From assembly GCF_017676345.1 (NCBI RefSeq), contig NZ_JAFFZM010000009.1, positions 62,001-126,000 on the forward strand: DNA of 64,000 nucleotides, in the 5' to 3' direction. The stretch is from Streptomyces smyrnaeus. Lineage in GTDB: Bacteria; Actinomycetota; Actinomycetes; Streptomycetales; Streptomycetaceae. The translations under genes and the position numbers were made by a program. Below, piece by piece: positions 14,740 to 23,643 of the stretch. The notes beneath the pieces are model-generated. The model was not told the DNA's origin. It saw only the letters and a list, made by a program, of their open reading frames with translations, and made no database searches. Position 1 is the first letter of the stretch, and each line of letters opens with the position of its first letter.

Positions 14740-16413
14740 TCAGGCGTCGTAGACGTCCGCCTTGAAGGGCTTGGCGTCCTGGACGGCGGCGCTGAGGTTG
14801 AGCGAGCGGCTGCCGAACTTCTCGACGTTGCAGCCGTTCTCCTCCAGCACCTTGATGGCGGCCGCGTGCACGACGCGCAGGACGGGTGTCGCCGCGCGCA
14901 TCGCGTCGTCCGCCATGAACCGGTGCCGCCAGGGCTTCTTCGCCCAGGCGTGCCGCAGGCCGAACGGCTCGGGCAGCGAGAGCTTGCCGCCGAGGAAGTC
15001 CAGCACGGGAGGGAACCAGGTCAGCGGGGCGCGGGCGGCGAGGCGTACGACCTCCTTGGTCTCCACCAGCGGCAGCTTGACCGTGCGCGTCTCCCAGAAC
15101 TTGACGCTCTTGGCGACCTCCTTGGTCTTGGCCTTCGGGCCGCTGGTGAACAGCCCGTCGACGGGACCGAGGGCGTGCCCGGTGACCTCGATGCGCAGCG
15201 TGTGGTGCAGCACGGTGACGGAGATCAGCAGGGTGATCACCAACTGGCCGTCCCAGAGCACGAACTGGACGCCCAGATAGTGCCGGTTGCCGGCGCCGAA
15301 CTGCTGCTCGTTGCAGATGCGCTGTATCTCGAAGTCCTTGATGCGGTAGCCCTCGACCTCCTGGCCGTCGGGGCGCTTGACCTCCTTGGCACCCTCGGCG
15401 ATGGGGGAGACGACCCAGTGCCGTATCGAGGGAGTGGGGAAGCCACCGGTGTGCAGCGGGCCGCGCTCCAGCAGGCGGAGCTGATCGTGGATGGAGCGGA
15501 CGACGTCCCAGCTGCGGAACGGGTTGATCTCCTCGCCCTCGCGCGCCGGGGTCAGCTCTTCGGCGAGCTGCCAGCTGCCCCAGCGGGTGCCCATCCCGAG
15601 TATCCCCTTGGGGCCCGCGTAGTAGACCAGGTTGCTGGCCTGTTCGGCGGCCACCTTGGCCAGCCCGAGCCGGATGCGTTCGGCGCCCGCGTCGCCGGGG
15701 TCCTGGGGAACGGCTTCGGGGATCTTGGCGCCGACCCCCGTGCCACCCAGCAGGCTCTGCCACCGGCTGCGCAAGTCCTTGGCGTACCGCTCGCAGATCT
15801 GTTTGGCCCACACCCCGCCGATGATCGGCGCGACCAGCATGGCCCGCAGATAGATGCCCCAGAAGCCGCTGACCGGCAGCTTGATCGCGAACAGCACGAC
15901 CAGTGCGCCCACGGCGACCAGCACCACCATGCCGATGGCGCCGGCGCGCTTGTCCTTGGACCCGGCGATCATGCGGCGCAGCTGGAAGGCGAGCAGCCAC
16001 AGCAGCACACCGGGCAGGAACAGCAGACCGAAGAGGGCCATCACCATGGTCAGTCGGGCATCGCGCTGCTTGCGCACCCGGGTGGCGGCCAGGCAGTGCT
16101 CGACCACGGACTGGGGCTCGATGCCGAAGGACTGGATGAGCGGCTTGCGCGCGCCGCCGAGCAGCCGCGTCTGCACGGCCCGGGAGAAGGCTTCGCCCAG
16201 GTTGGGTTCGAACAAGGAGAGCCGGGGCTTTTTGAAACTGGCCTCGGGGTTGGCCGCGACGAGCTTCTCGACCTCGTCGTCCCGATAGGCGGCCGAGGCC
16301 AGCGCCTGGGTCGCCGCCGTCTGGCCGCCCGCCCCGGAGATGGGCACCTGGGCGCCCGGGGTGAACTCGGCTGCCACATCGGGCTGGCTGCTGAGATCGT
16401 CGAATCCGGCCAC
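14740..16413 (-). CDS. Large membrane protein of unknown function (557 aa)
   Basis: Family not recognised. After an N-terminal soluble segment (1-125) come hydrophobic helices at about 137-155 (ALFGLLFLPGVLLWLLAF), 165-185 (IGMVVLVAVGALVVLFAIKL) and 190-208. A long soluble part follows, then another hydrophobic stretch near LVITLLISVTVLHHTL and a C-terminal soluble domain ending YDA. It begins at the GTG at 16413 with GGAG about 10 nt upstream. It converges on the HIT gene with only 4 bp between stops. One of the dispersed repeats lies just upstream. A role in membrane processes is likely, but nothing more specific is supported. Confidence 0.85.
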   Translation of the reverse strand: MAGFDDLSSQPDVAAEFTPGAQVPISGAGGQTAATQALASAAYRDDEVEKLVAANPEASFKKPRLSLFEPNLGEAFSRAVQTRLLGGARKPLIQSFGIEPQSVVEHCLAATRVRKQRDARLTMVMALFGLLFLPGVLLWLLAFQLRRMIAGSKDKRAGAIGMVVLVAVGALVVLFAIKLPVSGFWGIYLRAMLVAPIIGGVWAKQICERYAKDLRSRWQSLLGGTGVGAKIPEAVPQDPGDAGAERIRLGLAKVAAEQASNLVYYAGPKGILGMGTRWGSWQLAEELTPAREGEEINPFRSWDVVRSIHDQLRLLERGPLHTGGFPTPSIRHWVVSPIAEGAKEVKRPDGQEVEGYRIKDFEIQRICNEQQFGAGNRHYLGVQFVLWDGQLVITLLISVTVLHHTLRIEVTGHALGPVDGLFTSGPKAKTKEVAKSVKFWETRTVKLPLVETKEVVRLAARAPLTWFPPVLDFLGGKLSLPEPFGLRHAWAKKPWRHRFMADDAMRAATPVLRVVHAAAIKVLEENGCNVEKFGSRSLNLSAAVQDAKPFKADVYDA

Positions 16414-16507
16414 TGGGCCCCCACTCCGCCGCGTTGCTCTGGCCGACCACGACAGACGGCTTCCCAACTGCCGCGGTCGGCACACATCTTGCCTCAGCGG
16501 GTGGGAA

Positions 16508-16588
16508 GCGTCTGCCCCTGCCTGTCGTTCGCAGTCTGCGGGCCGTCCGTGGCTTGTCGCGCAGTTCCCCGCGCCCCTTACGGGGCGC
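16508..16588. repeat. Dispersed intergenic repeat with terminator-like hairpin (copy 1)
   Basis: About 70 nt ending in the conserved core at 16557-16577 (GCGCAGTTCCCCGCGCCCC), followed by hairpin GCGCCCC-TTAC-GGGGCGC at 16571-16588. The same core recurs exactly, in both orientations, at 41401-41421 and 41491-41511. It lies between two leftward genes, just 3' of the EF-G-like gene, where it may end that transcript. Confidence 0.75.
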
Positions 16589-16609
16589 ATCTCTCCATGC
16601 GGGGCACGC

Positions 16610-18799
16610 TCAGTCCGCGGACTCCAGGATGCGCGCCGCCTGCTGTTGGGGCATCGGCTCGTGGCGGGCGTACGCACGTGAGAAGCGACCCGTGCCGTGC
16701 GACATCGACCGCAGGTCGATCGCGTACCTGCTGATCTCGATCTCGGGCACCGAGGCACGCACGGTCGTGCTGCCCGGCCCGGCCTGTTCGGTGCCCAGCA
16801 CCCGGCCGCGCCGGGAGGACAGATCGCTCATCACGGCGCCCACGTACTCGTCCGGGACCTGGACCTCCACCTCGGCGACCGGTTCCAGCAGGTGGATCCT
16901 GGCCTGGGCCGCGCACTCGCGCAGGGCGAGTGCGCCCGCTGTCTGGAAGGCCGCGTCGGAGGAGTCGACGGAGTGCGCCTTGCCGTCGACGAGTGTGATC
17001 CGCACGTCCACCAGCGGGTGGCCGGCGGCCACGCCCTTGGCGGCCTGGGCACGGACGCCCTTCTCCACCGAAGGGATGAATTGGCGGGGCACCGCGCCGC
17101 CCACCACCTTGTCGACGAATTCGATGCCGGACCCGCCCGGGAGGGGTTCGACGGTGATGTCGCAGATGGCGTACTGACCGTGCCCGCCGGACTGTTTGAC
17201 GTGCCGTCCGCGCCCACTGGCGGACGAGGCGAAGGTCTCCCGCAGCGACACCTTGTGTTCGACGGTGTCCACCTGCACGCCGTAGCGCGCCCGCAACCGC
17301 TCCAGTGCGACGTCCCGGTGGGCCTCGCCCATGCACCACAGCACCAGCTGGTGGGTGTCCGGGTTCTGCTCCAGCCGCATCGTCGGGTCCTCGGCGACCA
17401 GCCGGGCGAGGCCCTGGGAGAGCTTGTCCTCGTCGGCCTTGCTGTGCGCCTCGATGGCGACGGGCAGCAGCGGATCGGGCATCGCCCAGGGTGCCATCAG
17501 CAGCGGGTTGTCCTTGGCGGAGAGGGTGTCGCCGGTCTCGGCCCGGCCGAGTTTGGCCACGCATGCCAGGTCTCCGGCGATGGCCGCGTCCAAGGGGCGC
17601 TGGTGCTTGCCGAAGGGCGCGGACAGGGCGCCGATCCGCTCGTCCACGTCATGATCCTCGTGGCCCCGGTCGGCCAGCCCGTGCCCGGAGACGTGCACGG
17701 TCTCGTCGGGGCGCAGCGTGCCGGAGAAGACGCGGACCAGGGAGATCCGGCCGACGTACGGGTCGGAGGAGGTCTTGACGACCTCGGCGGCCAGCGGCCC
17801 GGCCGGATCGCACTCGAGTGCGGGACGCGGCTTGCCGTCCGGGGTGGTGACGGCCGGTATCCCGTGCTCCTCGGGGGTCGGGAATCCGCCGGTGATCAAC
17901 TCCAGCAGCTCGATGGTGCCCAGACCCTGCTTGGCGCCGTCGGCGGGGGGTGCGGCGGCCAGCACGGGGTGGAAGGAGCCGCGGGCGACGGCCTTCTCCA
18001 GGTCCTCGATGAGTGTCTTGACGTCGCAGTCCTCGCCGCCGAGGTAGCGGTCCATCAGTGACTCGTCCTCGCTCTGCGCGATGATGCCCTCGATCAGCCG
18101 GTTTCTGGCCTCCGTGACGAGCGGCAGGTGTCCCTCGTCCGGGTCGCGTTCGGTGCGCTGTCCGTTCCCGTAGTCGAAGAGCCGCTGGGTGAGCAGTCCG
18201 ATCAGGCCGGTGACCGGAGCCGTGCCGTCGGAGCGGCGTTCGCCGAGTGCGGGCAGGTAGAGGGGGACAACCGTGTCCGGGTCGTCGTCTCCGAGCACCT
18301 GCCGGCAGACGGTCGTCATCTCGTCGAAGTCGCCGCGGGCGGCGTCGAGGTGGGTGACGACGATCGCGCGGGGCATTCCGACGGCCGCGCACTCCTGCCA
18401 CACCAGTCGGGTGGCCCCGTCCACGCCGTCGGCGGCCGAGACGACGAAGAGGGCGGCGTCCGCGGCACGCAGCCCGGCCCGCAGCTCGCCGACGAAGTCC
18501 GCGTAGCCGGGGGTGTCGAGGAGGTTGATCCGGATGCCGTTCCAGGCGACGGGCACCAGGGAGAGCTGGACGGAGCGCTGCTGCCGGTGCTCGATCTCGT
18601 CGTGGTCGGAGAGCGAGGTGCCGTCCTCCACCCTGCCGGGCCGGTTGATCGCGCCCGAGGCGAGGGCGAGGGATTCGACCAGAGTCGTCTTGCCGGCTTG
18701 GCTGTGGCCGACCAGTACCACGTTGCGTATCGCGGCGGGACGGTCGGCCGCTGCTGCCCTGCCGGCGGCTCCGGGGTGTGCGTTCGCTTTGTCGGCCAT
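16610..18799 (-). CDS. Elongation-factor-G-like GTPase (EF-G2 family)
   Basis: A protein of 729 aa with EF-G domain order: G domain (about 20-290) with P-loop GHSQAGKTTLVESLAL and DTPGYADFVGELRAGLRAAD; domain II; then domains III-V ending near residue 700. The usual NKxD guanine-specificity motif appears as THLD (VVTHLDAARGD). This fits the second EF-G paralog common in actinobacteria, whose role in translation or ribosome recycling is not settled; it is not the canonical fusA. ATG at 18799 with GGAAGG about 8 nt upstream. Divergent from the phosphatidyltransferase gene across 223 bp. Confidence 0.9.
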   Translation of the reverse strand: MADKANAHPGAAGRAAAADRPAAIRNVVLVGHSQAGKTTLVESLALASGAINRPGRVEDGTSLSDHDEIEHRQQRSVQLSLVPVAWNGIRINLLDTPGYADFVGELRAGLRAADAALFVVSAADGVDGATRLVWQECAAVGMPRAIVVTHLDAARGDFDEMTTVCRQVLGDDDPDTVVPLYLPALGERRSDGTAPVTGLIGLLTQRLFDYGNGQRTERDPDEGHLPLVTEARNRLIEGIIAQSEDESLMDRYLGGEDCDVKTLIEDLEKAVARGSFHPVLAAAPPADGAKQGLGTIELLELITGGFPTPEEHGIPAVTTPDGKPRPALECDPAGPLAAEVVKTSSDPYVGRISLVRVFSGTLRPDETVHVSGHGLADRGHEDHDVDERIGALSAPFGKHQRPLDAAIAGDLACVAKLGRAETGDTLSAKDNPLLMAPWAMPDPLLPVAIEAHSKADEDKLSQGLARLVAEDPTMRLEQNPDTHQLVLWCMGEAHRDVALERLRARYGVQVDTVEHKVSLRETFASSASGRGRHVKQSGGHGQYAICDITVEPLPGGSGIEFVDKVVGGAVPRQFIPSVEKGVRAQAAKGVAAGHPLVDVRITLVDGKAHSVDSSDAAFQTAGALALRECAAQARIHLLEPVAEVEVQVPDEYVGAVMSDLSSRRGRVLGTEQAGPGSTTVRASVPEIEISRYAIDLRSMSHGTGRFSRAYARHEPMPQQQAARILESAD

Positions 18800-19022
18800 G
18801 TGTCCCGCCTTCCGGTTGTCACCTGCTGGAGCACGCTGGAGGGGCCGAGCGGTCGCGAAGACCACGGTTCTTCCGAGCTTTACACCGCTGCCGACAGGCG
18901 TCCATACGTGGCACACGGCACTACCCGACCGTGTGCGCCGAGTGCTTCCGGCGCGTGACTACGATGGGCCACCCGGTGGCCACACCGTCATCCGGCTCGC
19001 CCTCGACGTACCAGGGACGGTC

Positions 19023-19739
19023 ATGCTGAACAAGTACGCGCGTGCGTTCTTCACGCGTGTCCTCACCCCGTTTGCCGCGATGCTGCTGCGCCGGGGCGTG
19101 AGTCCCGATGCCGTCACCCTGGTCGGCACCCTCGGAGTGACGGCCGGAGCCTTGATCTTCTACCCGATCGGGGAGTTCTTCTGGGGCACTGTCGTCATCA
19201 CACTGTTCGTCTTCTCGGACATGGTGGACGGCAACATGGCGCGGCAGCTGGGCCGCTCCAGCCGCTGGGGAGCCTTTCTCGACTCCACGCTCGACCGGGT
19301 GGCGGACGCGGCGGTCTTCGGTGGTATCGCGCTGTGGTACGCGGGCCGCGGTGACGACCTGGTGCTGTGCGCGGTGACGCTGTTCTGCCTCTCCAGCGGG
19401 CAGGTCGTCTCGTACACCAAGGCGCGCGGCGAGAGCATCGGGCTGCCGGTCGATGTGAACGGCCTTGTCGAGCGGTCCGAGCGGCTGGTGGTCACCCTGG
19501 TGCTCGCGGGCCTCTCAGGCTTCGAGGCCACGTTCGGCGTCCCCCACATCGGCGTGCTGCTGCCGATCGCCCTGTGGGTGGTCGCGGTCGGCAGTGCGGT
19601 CACCCTCGGTCAGCGGGTGGTGACGGTACGCCGTGAGGCTGCGGAGGTGGACGAGGCGGAGCAGAGCCGGGGGGCTGCCGCCGAGGAACAGCAGGCCGCG
19701 GCGGGGGACGAGGCGGAGGAGAAGGGGAGGACCGCTTGA
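19023..19739 (+). CDS. pgsA: CDP-alcohol phosphatidyltransferase, probably phosphatidylinositol-phosphate synthase
   Basis: A protein of 238 aa with five or six membrane helices and the CDP-alcohol phosphatidyltransferase signature DG-x2-AR-x8-G-x3-D-x3-D, seen as SDMVDGNMARQLGR then WGAFLDSTLDRVAD near residues 64-95. The enzyme joins CDP-diacylglycerol to an alcohol headgroup in the inner membrane. The next two genes make phosphatidylinositol mannosides, so the alcohol is probably inositol phosphate, as for the actinobacterial PgsA. An acidic, Ala/Glu-rich tail (about 205-238) is unusual and soluble. ATG at 19023, AGGGA upstream. Stop overlaps the next start. Confidence 0.9.
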   Translation: MLNKYARAFFTRVLTPFAAMLLRRGVSPDAVTLVGTLGVTAGALIFYPIGEFFWGTVVITLFVFSDMVDGNMARQLGRSSRWGAFLDSTLDRVADAAVFGGIALWYAGRGDDLVLCAVTLFCLSSGQVVSYTKARGESIGLPVDVNGLVERSERLVVTLVLAGLSGFEATFGVPHIGVLLPIALWVVAVGSAVTLGQRVVTVRREAAEVDEAEQSRGAAAEEQQAAAGDEAEEKGRTA

Positions 19740-20701
19740 GCGCGCTGCGCGACCGGCTCACCGACTCGCTCTACGGGCTGGGCTGGGCGGGGGTCAAGAA
19801 GCTGCCCGAGCCCGCCGCCGCGGCGCTCGGCCGGCAGCTCGCCGACACGGTGTGGCGGCGCCGCGGCAAGGGCGTCACACGGCTGGAGGCCAACCTGGCC
19901 CGGGTGGTGCCGGACGCCTCGCCCGCCCGCCTGCGGCAGCTCTCGCAGGCGAGCATGCGCTCGTACCTGCGCTACTGGATGGAGTCCTTCCGGCTGCCCT
20001 CCTACAGCGAGCAGCACGTCCTGGACTGCGTCGACGTGGAGAACGTGCACCGGCTCACCGACGGGCTCGCCTCCGGACGCGGCGTGATACTGGCGTTGCC
20101 GCACATGGCCAACTGGGACCTGGCCGGCGCCTGGGCGGTGGCCGCGACGCGGCAGCCGTTCACCACGGTCGCCGAACGCCTCAAGCCGGAGAGCCTCTAC
20201 GACCGGTTCGTCGCCTATCGGGAGAGCCTGGGCATGGAGGTGCTGCCGCACGGTGGCGCCTCCGCGCTCGGCAAGCTGGCGCGCAGGCTGCGCGCGGGCG
20301 GCTTCGTCTGCCTGGTCGCCGACCGTGATCTGTCCGCGAGCGGGATCGAGGTCGAGTTCTTCGGCGAGGCCACCCGGATGCCCGCGGGCCCCGCGCTGCT
20401 GGCCCAGCAGACCGGGGCCCTGCTGCTGCCCGTGACGCTCTGGTACGAGGCGCCGCCGCGGATGAAGGCCAGGGTCCACGAGCCGATCCCCGTGCCGCAG
20501 CTCGAAGGGGGGCGCCGGGAGCGGACCGCGGTCATGACGCAGGCCCTCGCCGACATCTTCGCCGCAGGCATCGCCGACCATCCGCAGGACTGGCACATGC
20601 TCCAGCGCTTCTGGCTCGCAGACCTGGAACCGGGGCCCGGGAAGACACCGGGGGAGGCCGCGGGCCCGGCCCCGGCCGCGGGTGAGCGGGGAACAGGATG
20701 A
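19736..20701 (+). CDS. Phosphatidylinositol mannoside acyltransferase
   Basis: A protein of 321 aa of the lipid A/PIM acyltransferase family (LpxL-like). The catalytic HX4D motif is present as PHMANWDLAGAW. It transfers a fatty acyl group to a mannose of PIM on the cytoplasmic face of the membrane. Start is TTG at 19736, chosen because GGGGAGG lies 6 nt upstream; it overlaps the previous stop (TTGA), implying translational coupling. Gene order pgsA, acyltransferase, pimA is the one I recall for actinobacterial PIM clusters. Its C-terminus is Pro/Gly-rich and probably disordered. Confidence 0.92.
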   Translation: MSALRDRLTDSLYGLGWAGVKKLPEPAAAALGRQLADTVWRRRGKGVTRLEANLARVVPDASPARLRQLSQASMRSYLRYWMESFRLPSYSEQHVLDCVDVENVHRLTDGLASGRGVILALPHMANWDLAGAWAVAATRQPFTTVAERLKPESLYDRFVAYRESLGMEVLPHGGASALGKLARRLRAGGFVCLVADRDLSASGIEVEFFGEATRMPAGPALLAQQTGALLLPVTLWYEAPPRMKARVHEPIPVPQLEGGRRERTAVMTQALADIFAAGIADHPQDWHMLQRFWLADLEPGPGKTPGEAAGPAPAAGERGTG

Positions 20702-21870
20702 GGATCGGCGTCGTCTGCCCCTACTCGTGGGACGTGCCCGGCGGCGTCCAGTTCCACGTCCGCGACCTGGCCGAGCATCTGACCCGGCTGGGCCACGAGG
20801 TGTCCGTGCTGGCGCCCTCGGACGACGAGACGCCGCTGCCCTCCTACGTCGTCTCGGCGGGGCGCGCCGTGCCGGTGCCGTACAACGGCTCGGTGGCGCG
20901 GCTGAACTTCGGCTTCCTGTCCGCGGCCCGGGTGCGCCGGTGGGTGCACGAGGGCGACTTCGATGTGCTGCACATCCACGAGCCGGCCACCCCCTCGCTG
21001 GCGCTGCTGGCGTGCTGGGCGGCGCAGGGGCCCATCGTCGCCACGTTCCACACGTCCAATCCGCGCTCCCGGGCGATGATCGCGGCCTATCCGATCCTCC
21101 AGCCCGCGCTGGAGAAGATCAGTGCCCGGATCGCGGTGAGCGAGTACGCGCGCCGCACCCTGGTCGAGCACCTGGGCGGTGACGCGGTCACCATCCCCAA
21201 CGGGGTCGACGTCGGCTTCTTCGCCGACGCCGAGCCCAAACCGGAGTGGCAGGGCGGGCCGGACGGTCACACGATCGGGTTCATCGGCCGGATCGACGAG
21301 CCCCGCAAGGGGCTGCCGGTGCTGATGAAGGCGTTGCCCGCCATCCTGGAGGCGGCCCCGGGCACCCGGCTGCTGGTCGCGGGGCGGGGGGACGAGCAGG
21401 AGGCGGTCGCCCAGCTCCCGCGGGCGCTGCGGGAGAGTGTCGAGTTCCTCGGCATGGTCAGCGACGAGGACAAGGCCCGGCTGCTGCGCAGCGTGGACCT
21501 GTACGTGGCGCCCAACACGGGCGGCGAGTCCTTCGGGATCATCCTGGTGGAGGCCATGTCGGCCGGAGCTCCGGTGCTCGCCAGCGACCTGGACGCCTTC
21601 GAGCAGGTGCTCGACGGGGGAGCGGCCGGCGAGCTGTTCCCCGTCGAGCAGGCCGACGCGCTGGCCGCCCGCGCCGTGGACCTGCTCGCCGACCCGGCGC
21701 GCCGCGCCGACCTGCGCAAGCGCGGCACCCGGCATGTGCGCAGGTTCGACTGGTCCACCGTCGGCGCCGACATCCTCGCCGTGTACGAGACGGTCGCGGA
21801 CGGCGCCGCCTCCGTCGCCCCGGACGAGCGCACCGGGCTCCGCGCCCGGTTCGGCCTCGCCCGGGACTGA
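20698..21870 (+). CDS. pimA: Phosphatidylinositol alpha-mannosyltransferase
   Basis: A protein of 390 aa of the GT4 glycosyltransferase family (GT-B fold), the first mannosyltransferase of PIM synthesis, using GDP-mannose. Seen: N-terminal PYSWDVPGGVQFHVRDLAEH with the glycine loop typical of PimA, HIHEPATPSLALLA, and the C-terminal EX7E motif in NTGGESFGIILVEAMSAGAPV. ATG at 20698 overlaps the preceding stop by 4 bp, so translation is probably coupled to the acyltransferase. It ends 12 bp before a LemA-like gene. Confidence 0.94.
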   Translation: MRIGVVCPYSWDVPGGVQFHVRDLAEHLTRLGHEVSVLAPSDDETPLPSYVVSAGRAVPVPYNGSVARLNFGFLSAARVRRWVHEGDFDVLHIHEPATPSLALLACWAAQGPIVATFHTSNPRSRAMIAAYPILQPALEKISARIAVSEYARRTLVEHLGGDAVTIPNGVDVGFFADAEPKPEWQGGPDGHTIGFIGRIDEPRKGLPVLMKALPAILEAAPGTRLLVAGRGDEQEAVAQLPRALRESVEFLGMVSDEDKARLLRSVDLYVAPNTGGESFGIILVEAMSAGAPVLASDLDAFEQVLDGGAAGELFPVEQADALAARAVDLLADPARRADLRKRGTRHVRRFDWSTVGADILAVYETVADGAASVAPDERTGLRARFGLARD

Positions 21871-21882
21871 GCCCTAGGACCG

Positions 21883-22452
21883 ATGGCCACGATGCCGACC
21901 CTCACCACCGTCATCTGGATCGTTGTCGCGCTGCTGCTCGTCGGCGTCTATCTGAGCTGGACAGCGGGGCGCCTGGACCGGCTGCACGCGCGGATCGACG
22001 CGGCCAAGGCGGCGCTGGACGCCACATTGCTGCGCCGCGCCTCCATCGCCCAGGAGCTGGCCACGGCCGGCGTCCTGGACCCCGCCGCCTCGATGGTGCT
22101 CTACCAGGCCGCGCACGGCGCCCGGCAGGCGGAGGAGGACCAGCGCGAGGTCGCCGAGAGCGAGCTGAGCCAGGCGCTGCGGGCCGTCTTCGCCGAGAGC
22201 GCCCAGCTGGAGGTCGTACGGGCGGCCCCCGGCGGGCACGAGACCGCCGCCGAGCTGGGCGCGGCGGTACGCAGGGTGCCGATGGCGCGGCGCTTCCACA
22301 ACGACGCCGTACGTGCGGCACGTGCCCTGCGGCGGCACCGCACGGTGCGCTGGTTCCGGCTGGCCGGGCACGCCGCCTCGCCGCTGGCGTTCGAGATGGA
22401 CGACGAGCCACCGCCGGTGCTGGCCGACCGGGGGCACCCCGCCGAGGACTGA
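21883..22452 (+). CDS. LemA-like membrane-anchored protein
   Basis: A protein of 189 aa. An N-terminal hydrophobic segment (about 6-25, TVIWIVVALLLVGVYLS) is followed by a helical domain. The spacing of an early helix RIDAAKAALDATLLRR and the late block ARRFHNDAVRAARALRRHRTVRWF then FEMDDE resembles LemA-family proteins (ADIDxQLKRR and ARRFYNDAV blocks). LemA function is not known in most bacteria. The identification rests on those blocks only. It follows pimA by 12 bp and so is probably in the same transcript, hinting at a membrane-linked role. Confidence 0.65.
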   Translation: MATMPTLTTVIWIVVALLLVGVYLSWTAGRLDRLHARIDAAKAALDATLLRRASIAQELATAGVLDPAASMVLYQAAHGARQAEEDQREVAESELSQALRAVFAESAQLEVVRAAPGGHETAAELGAAVRRVPMARRFHNDAVRAARALRRHRTVRWFRLAGHAASPLAFEMDDEPPPVLADRGHPAED

Positions 22453-22616
22453 CGGCGCGGGCCACCTGTGCGGGCAACCGGTGCCCCGGCCGAAGTGGCC
22501 GGAGCCGTGCAGGCCACAGCCGGGTGATTGGCCCTTTTCGCGGGTGGGCCCGTTCGCGCAGGGTGGTCGCGGGCCTGAGAGGCCCCGTCGAACATCACTC
22601 TTCAGCGAGGTCGAAC

Positions 22617-23555
22617 GTGTCAACTCCGTCCACCGCCCCCGACTCCCCCCAGGCGTCCGCCGCGCAGCAGCGCCCCGAGACCGGTACGGCCCGCGTCAAG
22701 CGGGGCATGGCCGAGCAGCTCAAGGGCGGCGTGATCATGGATGTCGTCACGCCGGAGCAGGCGAAGATCGCCGAGGACTCGGGCGCCGTCGCCGTCATGG
22801 CGCTGGAGCGTGTGCCCGCCGACATCCGCCAGGACGGGGGCGTGGCCCGGATGTCGGACCCCGACATGATCGAGGGCATCATCGAGGCCGTCTCGATCCC
22901 GGTGATGGCCAAGTCCCGTATCGGTCACATCGTGGAGGCCCAGGTCCTCCAGGCGCTCGGTGTCGACTACATCGACGAGTCGGAGGTCCTCACCCCGGCC
23001 GACGAGGTCAACCACAGCGACAAGTTCGCCTTCACCACGCCCTTCGTGTGCGGCGCCACCAACCTGGGCGAGGCCTTGCGCCGGATCGCCGAGGGCGCGG
23101 CCATGATCCGTTCCAAGGGCGAGGCCGGCACCGGCAACGTGGTCGAGGCCGTCCGGCACATGCGCCAGATCAAGAACGAGATCGGCAAGCTGACCGTCCT
23201 GGACAACAACGAGCTCTACGCGGCGGCCAAGGAACTGCGTGCGCCGTACGAGCTGGTCAAGGAGGTCGCGGTGGCGGGCAAGCTGCCGGTCGTCCTCTTC
23301 TCGGCGGGCGGTGTGGCCACCCCGGCGGACGCGGCGCTGATGCGCCAGCTCGGTGCGGAGGGCGTCTTCGTCGGCTCCGGCATCTTCAAGTCGGGCGACC
23401 CGGCCAAGCGCGCCGCGGCCATCGTGAAGGCCACCACCTTCTACGACGACCCCAAGATCATCGCCGATGCCTCCCGCGGTCTGGGCGAGGCGATGGTCGG
23501 TATCAACTGCGACACCCTCCCGGAGACGGAGCGCTACGCCAGCCGCGGCTGGTGA
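22617..23555 (+). CDS. pdxS: Pyridoxal 5'-phosphate synthase, PdxS subunit
   Basis: A protein of 312 aa that builds pyridoxal 5'-phosphate from ribose 5-phosphate, glyceraldehyde 3-phosphate and ammonia. Strong sequence hallmarks: KRGMAEQLKGGVIMDVVTPEQ, MALERVPADIR, RIGHIVEAQVLQALGVDYID and GEAGTGNVVEAVRHMR. GTG at 22617 with GAGG 6 nt upstream. An N-terminal stretch of about 25 residues is Ser/Thr/Pro-rich and variable. Works with the PdxT glutaminase encoded 88 bp downstream, which supplies ammonia through a tunnel. Confidence 0.97.
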   Translation: MSTPSTAPDSPQASAAQQRPETGTARVKRGMAEQLKGGVIMDVVTPEQAKIAEDSGAVAVMALERVPADIRQDGGVARMSDPDMIEGIIEAVSIPVMAKSRIGHIVEAQVLQALGVDYIDESEVLTPADEVNHSDKFAFTTPFVCGATNLGEALRRIAEGAAMIRSKGEAGTGNVVEAVRHMRQIKNEIGKLTVLDNNELYAAAKELRAPYELVKEVAVAGKLPVVLFSAGGVATPADAALMRQLGAEGVFVGSGIFKSGDPAKRAAAIVKATTFYDDPKIIADASRGLGEAMVGINCDTLPETERYASRGW

Positions 23556-23643
23556 TCGCCGCGGGTCCGGTGGCGGGCGGCACCGCCCGCCACCGGCACC
23601 CGTCCTCCCGCGCAGGCGCCCAGCGATCAAGAAGGACCGGTAA

